This document shows, piece after piece, positions 11,705 to 22,659 of a DNA stretch of 64,000 nt. Source of the DNA: Capronia americana (lineage: Eukaryota; Ascomycota; Eurotiomycetes; Chaetothyriales; Herpotrichiellaceae). The stretch's first letter is position 1, and the number at the start of each line of letters is the position of its first letter. The position numbers and the translations under genes were made by a program. Where the stretch lies: positions 124,001 through 188,000 of the forward strand of contig JADWQD010000011.1 of the NCBI GenBank assembly GCA_016110215.1, given 5' to 3'. The notes beneath the pieces are model-generated. The model had not been told where the DNA came from. It saw only the letters and a program-made list of their open reading frames with translations, and did no database searches.

Positions 11705-12740
11705 CTAGAACCAATCGGTGTTTCCGTGATGTGAGACGAATTTCCCACTGTCTGCTTCCGTCAAGCCCTGAATCACCTGGAGCTGATCGGTGACTGAGTC
11801 ATCGACCGAGATCGGTCCATCGACGCTTGGGTCGACCTTATGAAACGCACTTAGGATGAGTTTCCGTATAGCCGGGTCGCCTGTGACTGTTCGAGCTGTT
11901 CCTGAGTCAGTTATCTGTGCCCGACACGATTCGCGTTGCAGTGGTGACTGACCAGCATCTGTGTCTACCCACCCGGGACTCAGAGACAGTGTCTTGATGC
12001 CCTCCTGGGCCAATTCCGCCCCGAACTTGGTGGTGACGATGTTCATTCCAGCCTTGCTGACCGAATAGCCCAGCATGTTGGTAACTCCCGTGACACGATT
12101 GAACTCGATGTCTCCACTCGGACTGGAAATGAATATGATTTTCTTCTCTTTGCCGTGACGGACGAGATCGAGGAAGGAGTTGACGACGAAAATATTGTTG
12201 ATCAGGTTGGCTTGAACGTTCTCATTGATCTCCATCTTCAGCGCTTCCTCCTTGCCGTGACTGCACTGTGTCAGCACTCTGAATGCTCAAGCGCATCGAG
12301 CCCGTTCACTCACAAAGCACTTGGCGGAAGCGCGCTGGTCTCGGGCGACGCGGAACCAGCGTTGAGAATCAAGACATCAAGCGAACCGGCTGTGACTTTG
12401 GAGACTTCTGCGGCAGCCTGGTCCAATTTCCTCGGGTCGGAGATATCGGTCACTACAATATGGATGTTTTTGCGTTTTGCAGCAAGCTCCTCTAGCGGAC
12501 CGGCAGTTCCTCGACTACGGATGATGGCGAACACTTGGTTCTCCGGATCGGCAGACTTGGACGGCGCAGTCAGTGGCATGCATGCCTTTGCCATGAAGGC
12601 AATTGTAGCGGTAGACTCACAAGATTATCGACGAAGCCGAGCTGCAGAGATTGTCTTGTTAGCATTTGAGGGAGGGATGTTGATCTGGGGATGCTTACGC
12701 CGATGCCTCGTGTTGCGCCGGTGATAGCCCAGGACACCAT
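11705..12740 (-). CDS. Short-chain dehydrogenase/reductase (C-factor-like)
   Basis: NAD(P)-dependent oxidoreductase, 269 residues. Exons in coding order: 12740-12699, 12641-12621, 12555-12314, 12260-11953, 11901-11705. Motifs: TGATRGIG at 7-14 (cofactor glycine motif, cut by intron 1 after the last glycine), LNAG at 85-88, SSPSG near 147-151 and YSVSK with Y167 and K171 (catalytic pair), then LSPGWVDTDAG. Exon 2 is a 21-nt microexon coding for LGFVDNL. The pattern resembles the CsgA/C-factor and sniffer-like SDR branch rather than classical steroid dehydrogenases. Convergent with the Zn2Cys6 regulator with only 50 bp between stop codons. Substrate unknown. Confidence 0.86.
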
Positions 12741-13745
12741 TTTCAGTGTCGTCGATATTAGGCAGGGACAAGTGACCAGTATAGAATGTTGAACAGAGTT
12801 GGGATAATATGGATCGTTTTATTCAGTTCGTTTGGTTGTGGTGATACACCGAGAGCAGGGGAGGCTGTCGCATCCTCTTATACTCATCGCGGGACTCATC
12901 GAAATGAGAGGTATCCGGTCGAGTATGCTGTAATCACTGGAAAGTATTTGCGAAGAAATATCATCATTCATGCTTAGAATGTTCGCTGATACTGAGTGTC
13001 AATCGTATATGGCGGTGGAATTATGTAAAGCGAGGCAACTATTTCCGACGTTTGGGCAAACATCGAAGTCTGCCGACCGAACCTCAGTTTCTACAACAAA
13101 CTCTTTACGCATGACAGCATGAATTACAACGAGGATCGCAAGAAGCCCTCAGTATTAAGCTGGGTCATCTTGCTGAATGTAAGGCAACAGATGTGGCTCT
13201 CTGACGAAGCTGATGCTCGTACAGTAGCTGGATTCAATGAAGTACACTACCTGTGATCGTCCCGTCTCGTACATAAGTACGGTAGGCCTGATTAATAGTA
13301 AACCCATTCGTCCAGTGAATTCTATGAATGACAGGGTTCACATGGTTACACCAACGCGAGACCACAAACCTGCTTTTTCAGCGCTTGGCAGTCCCTGCAG
13401 CGACCCTGCTGGCGCCTGTGATCTGGCGATTGGGGCACCCATGCATTGCCCGGAAGTACCGTACAGCCTTACGGTCATGTTGCATTTCGTTGCAAGAAGA
13501 TGTTGCAGCCACGCTTGCTGTGCGCACAGTCCAAATCTGCCTCGCCGACGCCCTGCTTAGGCGGCAGGCAGCCATTTCAAGGCTGAAAGGATGCTCCGTC
13601 TCGCTGGAAGGCCAACTACATGAGTCTTGCCTACGTTTCAATCTGGATTCTTGCCCTTGATGCTGAACAGTGAGTGATTAATTACCAGCCCGTGACTGTC
13701 GCGTTTGGCAGGTCCAGATATCAGACACAGAATTGGAAGCCTCTG
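12741..13745. other. Intergenic stretch of about 1 kb
   Basis: No supportable gene. Open frames at 13237-13660 overlap on both strands and show no recognisable domain or splice pattern. It should hold the SDR promoter at the left and the CorA-type gene's promoter at the right. Confidence 0.55.
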
Positions 13746-15697
13746 ATGTCCAGTCACATCATGTCTTCGTCATATCAAGACAATCAACCATCGTCTCATT
13801 CTCTCTCTCCGAACGTTACAGCATGCACAGAAAGCACAGCCGTAGAAGAAGATGATGCGGGCCGACCCCGCCAACTCGGCGTCAAACATGGCACGATTGT
13901 GGATATCGACTTGTCGAATCCCGTCCGACTCACTTCTAAACGGCCATCTATCGACGAGTTGACCTGCAGTGGACCTGGTCAAATAATGAAATCCACTTCC
14001 GCAGACAGAACTGACCTGCGATGGGTTCACCTCCCCGCCAACTGCATGTCATGGGTGGAAGACTTGATGACCGCTGTCTGCACAGAAAAAGGTCTTACCG
14101 TCCCCCGAAATGCGGACGGCACTGGTCAAAACCCTCTCCTCCGCAAAGATCTCTGGGCTCACCTGTTTCACGGCAAAGCATCCAAGCAGATCCACGCCCG
14201 TTTCATGGGGCCCGTATGCACTCCTTTCTCTCTCTCGCTCGACGACGAAGAGTCCGGCTCTGACGGCGGCGACGCGACGCGCGGGACGCTGGGTAACCTT
14301 GTCCTGTACATGCCCTTCTTGCACTGGGAGTCCTTGGATGCGTGGTCGGAAAGGCAAGACTTGATTCGTGAGATCAGAGAAGGGAAGCCAGGGAAGGGCC
14401 AGGTCGACAGGGACTTCGTCTCGAAATATCTGCCTCATAAAACGGCACCACTGCATGATCGGCGGTCTCTCCATCAGGCGTTCTACCATTTCTCTGGCCT
14501 CACGAGGTCCGTGCCGAGGGTGGATCAGGTCATGGAGGAATTCACCTCCGCCAGAGCTGGCCAGGAGGGATGTGCGAAACTGATGGTTGTGGATCAATTA
14601 TGGCTCTGGTTGATTAGAGGCACACGGCCAACTACTGAACAAGACGGCAATGGCAATGGCGTGCCAGCGGGCCCAGATCTTATCATCACTGCCTTTCCCG
14701 ATCGGTTCAACGACCGCTATGATTCCGCCAACGTCCACCGCTGCATTGTCGAACACCTCGAACGGGGGCTGCAGCCTCCCCTCAAGAAAGTGGAAGATCT
14801 CGTGGCTTTAATAGTGGAGCACTGTACAGGAGTCTTCTTCCAGCGCCAGCTCGAGAACGACAAATGGTTTCTCGAGTTTTTCGCCGCGGCCATTGGGGAA
14901 GTGGTAAGCTCTCCGTCCTCCTCGTTTAACTGATCTCTCCCTCTTCCCTAACTATAACGCAGCGAGAATCACAAAAAGCCGCCTTCAATGCCTTCTGCGC
15001 TGCCTCCCGTTGTCTCCAGGCCCGCCAGTCGCATCCCGCCGTCTCCTCTGCACTGTCCGACCCATCTTTGAGCATCACCGAAGAAACGTCCCTCGTGTGC
15101 CGCATCAAGGCCATCGTCGACGAGCTCACCTGCATCGACTACATCTTGTCGCGACAAGAAGGCGTTCTCCACTCGCTGACGCGCGCCCAACCTAGATCAC
15201 GCATGCTCCGCACCGTTGCCGAGATGGTGAAAGAGCGCCGCGCGGCATGGGCGTCTGTCGCCTCCACCGCCGAGGTCTGCCACGCTGAAATCCAGGCGCA
15301 GATGGACCTCAAGCAGAAGCAGGCCAATCTGTCCGAGAGTAGGATGTCGAGGTTCCAAGCTCAGGCCTCGGCTTCACATTCGCGCATCATGCTCCTGTTC
15401 ACCGTCGTCACCATCATCTTCTTGCCCCTGTCCTTCCTGGCGACGTGGTTCGGCATGAACATCGAGGATCCCAAGGCCGGGAGTCTGAAACTGTACCAGA
15501 TCGCGGCCATCATATTTCCGATCTCAATGGTCCTGGTCATGGTGGCGCTGGCGTTTGCGTTCAATGAAAGGCTTCGGCGCGTCGTCGTGAGAGTGGTCGA
15601 GTCCTGTTGGACTGTGTTTTCTGGGACGGGACCCGATACAGACGATGATGAAAGGCCTTGGAGGAATCACGACGATGAAAGTATGGACATGGTGTAG
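13746..15697 (+). CDS. CorA-like Mg2+ transporter domain protein
   Basis: Membrane protein with a C-terminal CorA-type pore module, 630 residues. Exons 13746-14903 and 14963-15697. The long soluble N-terminal part is typical of the fungal CorA-like group. The C-terminus has a long helix (about 470-525) followed by two transmembrane segments, RIMLLFTVVTIIFLPLSFLA at 527-546 and a second at about 561-584. The first ends in the hallmark GMN at 550-552, the pore signature of CorA/Mrs2/Alr. ATG 13746 is used; an in-frame ATG at 13761 is an alternative. The family usually sits in the plasma or internal membranes and moves Mg2+, but many fungal paralogs are uncharacterised. No functional link to neighbours is evident. 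Confidence 0.85.
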
Positions 15698-16155
15698 TTT
15701 TCATGTTCATTTTGTTAAACATACTATGTCGTCTTCATGTGTTATTAGGAGTAGTTATGGTTGTTGATGATAGCCATGCATGCGCTGCTTCAAGTGTCCG
15801 CCGGCCCGGAAGAATCGGACCGAGCCTACTATCCTAATGTCCCGGAATGTTACAACGCTTGGCTATTAACTACAGTACCTATAAAAGCAGCACAATTATT
15901 TTGGAGCCTGAAGAAGACGTCACAAAGGTTCGTGGCCGACCAGCACAGCCACAGCAATGCCACTCCGCTTAAGCAGAGCCGTCAGCCTTTGCCTGTTCTT
16001 TGTCCTGCACAGCCTGGTATTAGCCCACTGTAAGGCTGTAATTCCACCCGGGTCAGACCAGAGAGTCCTTTCGAATATCTCAAAATCAAGCCACAAACGA
16101 GGAAAACCATATTTCGAAACCATCCTGTCGGATCGACTGTGTCTATTCCTCCAAC
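15698..16155. other. Intergenic stretch
   Basis: No supportable gene; the open frame at 15761-16033 has no domain and no coding-like composition. It should hold the promoter of the next gene. Confidence 0.5.
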
Positions 16156-17190
16156 ATGGCATCTTCAAAGGTCTTGTCCACTCATCCGTCTTCTGCTGCA
16201 TGGGAATCGCTCGTACTTCGCAGTCTAGAGGCATCAGAAATGCTCAGCAGGAATTTTGCGCAAGGGAACCTCAAGCGGTTCAAAGAACTCTTACAAAAAT
16301 GTAGCTGTCTGGATGATTTTTTGTCCGAAGCAGCGGGTTTCATGATGGTCTGGTTCTTCCAACGACGAGAAGCCTTTCTGTCACAGGAAACAATGACAAA
16401 ATGGAGCCGCAACGCTCTGGACGACTATGTTCTTCTGCCTGCTACTGATGGTTTCGTCAGTCGCAAGGAATGTTTCTTCGTGAGCCATTTTTGGCGTTCG
16501 CAAGAACACCCTGATCCCGACGGCGAATGTTTACGCCTTCTCCAAGCAGAACTTCGATCACAGCATTGGCTATATATCTGGGTGGACTGGACCTGCATTC
16601 CCCAGAGTCCGCGCAGCCAGGTAGAAGAGGCATATTTTCTACGATCACTAGCAACAATGTCGGCCATCATTCGGAACTGTGGATTGGTTTGGTTTTACCC
16701 GCCGTTTGAACCACGCTTATGGATTCTGTATGAAATTGCCGAATTCACTCTTACATCCTACGGGGAAATTGCGGTAACCCCGGATATCAGGGAGTTCATG
16801 GAGCACGTTCGGCAAATGGAGCAGACGAGCGTGCGTTCTGTGTTGGATAAGCACAACTACAGGTGCACGTACGACCGCGACAAAGCATTTATCGTCTCAT
16901 GGCTCGAATTGCTCGTTCTTTTAAGAAGGCTACCCATTGGACTCATCGAGATTAGGCGGGTAATGGATTACATGACCTGGTTGCCAACGGCGAAGGAGTT
17001 ACATGTTGGCATAGGCGACGGCCATTTCCACCTCAGCAAGTTTCAAGGCACCCTGAATTACAAAGGAGAGCGCTATACGTTCACCCCATTTCCCGAATGG
17101 GTAAGCTGACCTATATTCATACGTGCCATTTGTTAATAGTATCGACAGGACGATGGGAAATATTCTGTCAAGTGCCACTCTCAAAAATAA
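16156..17190 (+). CDS. TIR-like-fold hypothetical protein
   Basis: Function not established. Exons 16156-17100 and 17149-17190 give 328 residues; the 48-nt intron replaces an early stop with the ending DDGKYSVKCHSQK. The centre looks like a TIR or related nucleotide-hydrolase fold. FFVSHFWRSQEHPDPDG at about 107-123 would be strand A and the first loop, YIWVDWTCIPQ at 140-150 strand B, GLVWFY at 176-181 strand D, and RLWILYEIAEF at 187-197 resembles the W-x-x-x-E helix that carries the catalytic Glu in TIR NADases (E193 here). The SHxWR...HPDP pattern recurs in large, poorly studied families in algae, fungi and bacteria. The assignment rests on pattern only; it could equally be an unrelated alpha/beta protein. 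A possible role in self/non-self or stress signalling is inference. Confidence 0.6.
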
Positions 17191-17474
17191 TGTATCGAGG
17201 TCTTGTTATTATACTGTACGGTAAGTAATCTGCTTGGGTTTCTCCCACCATAATAATCTAGAATAGCCAAAACTATCTTAGCTGCGAATCACGACCGAGT
17301 GTATTTCATCACCCCGGAACATCGCACACCATTCAAACCAGCCATTCTTTCGATGTCCCTTGTCCTCCTTGAGACTTGCGAGATCTCTCTCAATCTCTAG
17401 GGTCCACAGTTTCTCCGCTTCCCAAATAACATCATTTTCCTGATTCCCAACCCGAAGCTGCTTGAGATTCCGCC

Positions 17475-18233
17475 TTAGTATTTTGTTTTGACTTCGAAGG
17501 GCATTGCTTCGATCCCCTGGTCCTGGTCATTCGTAGTCCCGTGGTTGGAGTGCCTGGGCCTCTGATTCGATTGACTCACAATCTGCCCTGTTGGACACAA
17601 GACAGTTTCATGTGGGATGTAGGTTGGTTCGCTCTCGTCTCGACCAGTCCGGGTATTGGAGCTGTATAGTGTCAGATCTTCAGCATCGTTATGATGGTTC
17701 CCGAAGAGTAACCTCAGGCTAGATGACGCAACCCGCGCTTTCCGTATCAGACTTCCTAATAAAGCCTGAACACACTTATTGAATGCGGCTAGAATGAGGC
17801 TGAAGGCGAGAGCATTAAATGCCAGGCCGAACAAGAAAACTTGGAGAATTTGTAGTCTCATCATTGAGATTGCTAGTTGGGACGTGGTGATACTGACGTT
17901 GCTGCTGGGGCTCCTTTGTATGACCTTAGTTAACTGATCAATGGCTCTCTGGCTTCTGTCGATGGCTTTTCGAAACGAGGCATTTACCTCTTCTAGTCCC
18001 CTGCACGGAGATATGTCAAAAATCCTCCCAAAATATCGTAGATAACTTACTGGTAATTGAGAAGGGTCAAAACCATGTTTATCCTGTCCTTCAGTGATGT
18101 TCAGACTTAGGATAGCCATTCCTCCAAAATGATCTTCGTGAAACCGGCAGACATGGCAGCCGCATATTCCTGCCGATCTTTGTTTCTTGTGGCTTGCCAT
18201 ATCGAATACATCTATCGAACACGGATCGCACAT
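17475..18233 (-). CDS. Hypothetical membrane protein
   Basis: Unrecognised protein, 252 residues read as a single exon from ATG 18233. The N-terminal part is rich in Cys/His (CGCHVCRFHEDH, possibly metal-binding). A helical stretch EEVNASFRKAIDRSQRAIDQL is followed by one long or two short membrane segments at about 150-183 (LQILQVFLFGLAFNALAFS region) and a polar tail. A perfect-looking intron (donor GTAAGT at 18050, TGCAG ending at 18001, 50 nt) lies inside the frame. Removing it shifts the frame to a stop, unless one G of the GGG run just after the acceptor is missing in the real gene. The gene is therefore either unspliced, alternatively spliced, or affected by a one-base error. Confidence 0.5.
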   Translation of the reverse strand: MCDPCSIDVFDMASHKKQRSAGICGCHVCRFHEDHFGGMAILSLNITEGQDKHGFDPSQLPVSYLRYFGRIFDISPCRGLEEVNASFRKAIDRSQRAIDQLTKVIQRSPSSNVSITTSQLAISMMRLQILQVFLFGLAFNALAFSLILAAFNKCVQALLGSLIRKARVASSSLRLLFGNHHNDAEDLTLYSSNTRTGRDESEPTYIPHETVLCPTGQIVSQSNQRPRHSNHGTTNDQDQGIEAMPFEVKTKY

Positions 18234-18695
18234 TTTCAGCTTCCAGCGGCAAGGCGCATATGACTCCCACCTTGAACCCTTGGCGAAGTCATGGTGGAGT
18301 GCGTGTCAACATGATCAGTTAGAAAACTCCAGGATCGCGACGCGCTGTCAAAAGAAAGGGAGCGGGTCACATCGGCGTTAACAAAGGGCAAACCAATTCA
18401 CGGTGATACAGTGACAAATTCGAAAGAGAGGTACAGTATTCTGTTCAGGAGTCAAGATATTAGGCTGCGACGAGGTTGAAAAGCATCAATTAGGCCGAGG
18501 CTGAATATAAGCGAGCGTGTATCCTATGGCGTCTTCAGAATCCGGCCTTGACCAACCCTCTTCAGCCTGGAAGCGCAACCGGGGGCGCTGGGGGCGCGAC
18601 AGTCTCAGTCTGTCACTGGCCTGTAGAAACCTGGCGGACTGGACCCTCCTCAGTTTATAAATTAATTACCTATCGCATACAGACACGAACCGACC
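18234..18695. other. Intergenic stretch
   Basis: No supportable gene. It should hold the promoter of the hypothetical gene ending at 18233 and the 3' end of the P450 gene at 18696. Confidence 0.5.
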
Positions 18696-20570
18696 TCATT
18701 TCACTTTGGTGAAAATAAGGTCGCACTTCGCAGCCTTGGGCATGAGCAAGAAATGATCTACCATGTCCATACTCTCCGGAGTCGTCCCCGGCGCCAGGTG
18801 GACGTGATAGTGCTTCACCAGGGCGGCGGTGATGACCTTCAACTCCATCCACGCCAGGTTGATTCCGAGGCAGGCTCTCGTGCCGGCCGAGAATGGCATG
18901 AACATGGTATTCATGTCGCTGTTGTTGCCGGCATCTCCAAGCCATCTCTCCGGCCGGAAGCTCTCCGGGTGTGGGAATACGCGAGGGTCGCGCTGGGTCG
19001 TGTAGCACTGCATTGAGACGACAGTCTAGGAAACAACCGGTGTCAGCGGTCGCCATCTTCTACTTCCTGATGTGGAAAGTGACAGATAGATAGATCTGAA
19101 TACTTACCTTTTCCGGGATGAAAATGCCGTTGAGCACCTTGCCACCTGCTGGTGTCTCCCTCATCAAACTAGATGGCGCGGCAGGATACAACCGGAGGGC
19201 TTCGCTGATCACCGCTCCCAATAAAGGAAGATTTGCGATGGCCGCGTGCTTGGGAATGCCATCGTTCCACGAAGCCTGATCCACTGTGGCCAGTTCGTCG
19301 CGCAATCGTGTCTGCCACTCAGGAAGCTCCGCCAGGGTCCAAAACAGGTATGTGAGGGTCGTGCTTGTGGTGTCTGAAAGAGCAATCATAAGCCTGTTAG
19401 CAGCTAGTTATGGGGAGCAACATATTGATCTGGATCTTACCGGTGCCTGCAAAGACCAGGTTGGAGATCTCGGTGTATATTTGGACATCAGTCAAGGGAG
19501 GGCCGTCGTCGCTTTTGGAGGTGAGCACCTTGGTGAGCAGGTCCCGTCGACCAGAGTTGCGTCCATACTGGCGGATGTACGCATTGAAGGCATCCTCTCC
19601 GTACTGTGAGAGACGTGTTAGAGACGACGCGGCCGTGGGGCGTCACAGTCCATTCTTACCTTGATGAGCCTTTTGCGGGCGTTGAAATAGGATCGCAGAG
19701 ACGAGATCGGGAGGACGGAGAGGAAATAGTACAAGGGCGCAAAGTTGTGCTGAAGGCCGCCGAGGATGAAATGAGCATCCATGTCCGCTAGAAACTGAGG
19801 TGGCGACGCTGCCGTGAGCCCGTGAAATTTCTGGCCGAGAAACAGTTCGCCTGGATAGAATGATTGGGGTTAAATGATAGTGTCTCGAAGAAGGCCGCAA
19901 GCGAGGATCCCATGGTACTCACCAACGATGTCGAACGACAATGTGCGGAAAGTGGTGAACACGTCGACCGGCACACCCAGTTTCTGGTCCATGAGGTCCA
20001 CAAAGCATTTGATATGCTCTCTGATGAGGGGTTCCGTGTGAGAGATATTGGCCTGGGAAAATGCGTGGCTCAACAGGCGTCGTCGCTGGCTATGCTGTTG
20101 CTTGTTGCGGAAGCTGAAGATTCCACCAGGAGGAACAGTCATGCTGTCGTAGACAGGAGCTTTCATGAATGTGGTCTGCTGGCCATAGATTTCCTTGACG
20201 ACTTCCTGGTTGCTGAAAGATATCTCGTTTGTTCCTACGCGGATCGTCGGTCCGTATTGCTCATGCAGACGATGGAGTCGAGACGTTCGATTCCCAGCCA
20301 AGTCAATAAAGATCAGCCAGTACGGTGTGATCTTTGCTAACAGTGGCCCGGGGATCTCGCGCAAGGGCGAGAAGAACAAGTTGTAGATGATCTGCCATGA
20401 CAGGTTAATAGCTAGCCTTCATGAAGCCTTTCGGCGTGTATCAATAGGACGAGCAGACCTGTGTTGCAAGTACAGCAGCTCCAACTCCAACCACGACGAG
20501 GCAGATGATGAGTGCGCCCAGCGTGTTTGAACCCAGCATGCTTGAGTCCACCATATTTGTGGCCACCATG
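18696..20570 (-). CDS. Cytochrome P450 monooxygenase (1)
   Basis: Heme-thiolate monooxygenase anchored in the ER, working with cytochrome P450 reductase; 504 residues. Exons in coding order: 20570-20475, 20391-19923, 19850-19660, 19603-19441, 19373-19108, 19025-18696. N-terminal membrane anchor at about 12-35, then PLREIPGP hinge, I-helix FAGTDTTS at 303-310, K-helix ExxR at E364-R367, FRPERW at 418-423 and heme loop FSAGTRACLG with C447. ATG 20570 is used; 20555 is an in-frame alternative. The first intron was set at 20392-20474 for frame and a TTAAC branch site. First gene of the five-gene catabolic set; one CCGGAAC element lies 288 bp upstream of its start. In side-chain oxidation of a methyl-aromatic it would make the first hydroxylation, but the substrate is inferred only from context. 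Confidence 0.88.
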
Positions 20571-21378
20571 TTTTCACTCTGCACAGAAGGTGGAGGAGCA
20601 GACAGGTCACTTAGACGACGGAGCAGTGCCGGAGGGGCATTTCAACGTGATAAGAGTTTCCCTCCTAGCGTCCATTTAAAAAAGCAGAGCAGTCAGCGCT
20701 GCAGGGGAATCTCGACATGTTAAGATTGGCCTTGCTCGGGGATATTGTCTCCATGGCACCCCCACAGAAGTACCGACTCCATACTATTCGCACCAAGATC
20801 TGGGGTACAAATTCCGAGGAACCGGTTGCCGGGAATGACGGGGTACGATCCACTACCCCGGAACCTCATATCTGATTATTACCTGGCTGGAGAGGCATGT
20901 ACTCGAGAGGGCTTAACCGAGAGACTGACATCTGTAAGCAGTCTTGACGCAGGATGGATATTGATTAGATCACAGGGAGGAGCAATTCGGCTTGAATCCT
21001 AGATTCCCGCCTGAGTTGCTGAACTCGACTGGGCACGCAAGTACGAGCTCGTACTTACATGGTAATGACTTTGACGTGTGTATCTGTGGTCCAGACAATA
21101 TGCGCTGCTGCGACCAAATGAGATTATGATGTGCTCCGGGGCGGGGGCGCTCCGGGGTGGGGGCGGCTTAGGCCATGCCTGGCGAGGCTACCCCCCGCTG
21201 CCCCGGGTGCCCCCGCCAACCCCGCCCCCGTCGCGGAGAAACCCTAGACAAAGTTGTCTTGCTGGAATCTTGCTATTCAATGTGCAGACGTCACTAGCAA
21301 GTACCAGTATCCTCATCCTCCTTGGAGCCCTCACATCTTCACCAGGCGATGACGGGTTTAATTACCTAGACATCTATG
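20571..21378. promoter_or_regulatory. Upstream region of P450 (1) with CCGGAAC element
   Basis: Runs from the P450 start to the stop of the alcohol dehydrogenase gene, both on the minus strand. It contains CCGGAAC at 20858-20864 inside CCCCGGAACCT; the same 11-mer occurs upstream of the third Zn2Cys6 regulator at 61386-61396. A G-rich/C-rich pair of arms lies at 21136-21231. No gene is supported. Confidence 0.55.
21136..21231. promoter_or_regulatory. G-quadruplex-capable G tract, C-rich partner arm and CreA-like sites
   Basis: The plus strand has four runs of at least four G at 21138-21163 with loops of 1-6 nt, which satisfies the G4 pattern. A C-rich arm at 21191-21230 can pair with it as a stem-loop. 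The G tract contains overlapping SYGGRG hexamers, the consensus of the carbon catabolite repressor CreA (CCGGGG 21136, GCGGGG 21141, CCGGGG 21152, GTGGGG 21157), with more on the other strand in the C arm. Any regulatory role is inference. Confidence 0.5.
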
Positions 21379-22659
21379 TTAATTGACACACCACCGAAGG
21401 TCACTTAGGGGTCCACACACCTTGCCCGACTTCATGTCCTGAATCGCTTCGTCAAATTTCTCGGCTGGATATGTTTTGGATAGTTCCTTGATCGGGAACG
21501 ATCCATCCTGGTACATTTTGACCAGACGTGGAATGAACTGTGCGGTCGATCAGCGTTATCTCCTCCCCAGCTGTCGCTGTCCCTATGGGCACCCACCTCT
21601 TGGGGATCAGCGTAACCTCCTGTGACCCCCATGATGTTCTTACAGTGGCCCAACAGGTCCAGACCGTCGATTAACACATTCTCATGCTGCGGTGTTCCCA
21701 CGATCGCCAGGATCCCCGAATGCACAAGGGCTTTCACAGCCCCATCCAGCATCTTCACCAATCCGGTCGTGTCGACGATGTAATCCACGCCGTTGGGGAA
21801 CTTTTCATGGACCGCCTGGTCGATGCTTAGGTTCCGCCCGTCATTTCCGAGAATGGTGTGCGTTGCTCCAAGGGACTTGGCCAACTCGAGTCTCCAGTCG
21901 ATGATATCGACGGCCACGATGGTCGTCACCCCCTCCGCTTTGGCTGTCATGAGCGCAGAGAAGCCCACGGCACCCAGGCCAAGAATTGCGATGCTGCTTG
22001 TCGGTCTGGGCTTCAGGACGTTCAGGACCGTGGCAGCCCCCGTGAGGTAGCCGCAGCTGAGAGGCGCGAGGAAGGACAAGTCCTCCGCTGGACCTGCGTA
22101 TTTGACCAAGGACCTCGAGTCACAGATCGCCAGCTTGCTGAACGAGGACTGGCCGAAGAAACCAGCGCGGATCGGCGTGCCATCCAGAAGACGGGCACAC
22201 GAGGGAGCATCTCCTCGAGTGCCCACGAAATTGAGCATGGCAATATTGTTGCACGCTCCCTTTCGCCCCTCGGTGCAATTGAGGCATTTCAGACACGACG
22301 AGAAGCTGAGGAGCACGCGATCACCGGGTTCGTATCCTAACTTCGCTGACTCGCTACCCGATCTCAGGATGATGCCAGCCCCTTCATGACCGAGGATAGC
22401 TGGGTACGACCCCATTGGCATGCCGCCCTGTTGAACTACGAGGTCCTAGAATTCTGTCATGTCAGTATGGGATACCAAGACCCGTTGAGACGGGGGATGG
22501 GTGTTCTACATTGTGACACACTCCGGCGTATTTCATATCGACCAGGACCTCATTTGGTTGCAATCCATCCAAGATTATGTCTTGTAACACGAACGGTGCG
22601 CCTGGCTTCTCCACCACCAGAGCTTTGGTCGGGATGTTCTGTTCGGGTGGTGAACTCAT
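21379..22659 (-). CDS. Zinc-dependent alcohol dehydrogenase (aryl-alcohol dehydrogenase-like)
   Basis: Medium-chain dehydrogenase/reductase oxidising an alcohol to an aldehyde with NAD(P)+; 385 residues, cytosolic. Exons 22659-22510, 22445-21597, 21537-21379. Catalytic zinc ligands: C48 in GVCHN, H70-E71 in GHEGAG and C181 in LSCGYLTGAA. Structural zinc: C101, C104, C107, C115 with CX2CX2CX7C spacing. Cofactor motif GLGAVG at 206-211. The layout matches the benzyl/aryl-alcohol dehydrogenase branch. The C-terminus (GKVCGPLSDL...) differs from the usual GKxIKPV ending, and GTGTGT at that point could be a donor for an unseen last exon, so the final ~13 residues are uncertain. Divergent from the monooxygenase at 23440, with CCGGAAC at 23245-23251 between them. 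Expected to convert the P450 product to an aldehyde (inference). Confidence 0.88.

Noticed and set aside
13237..13660. Overlapping open frames of 87-110 codons
   Set aside because: Present on both strands with no domain or conserved pattern; treated as intergenic.
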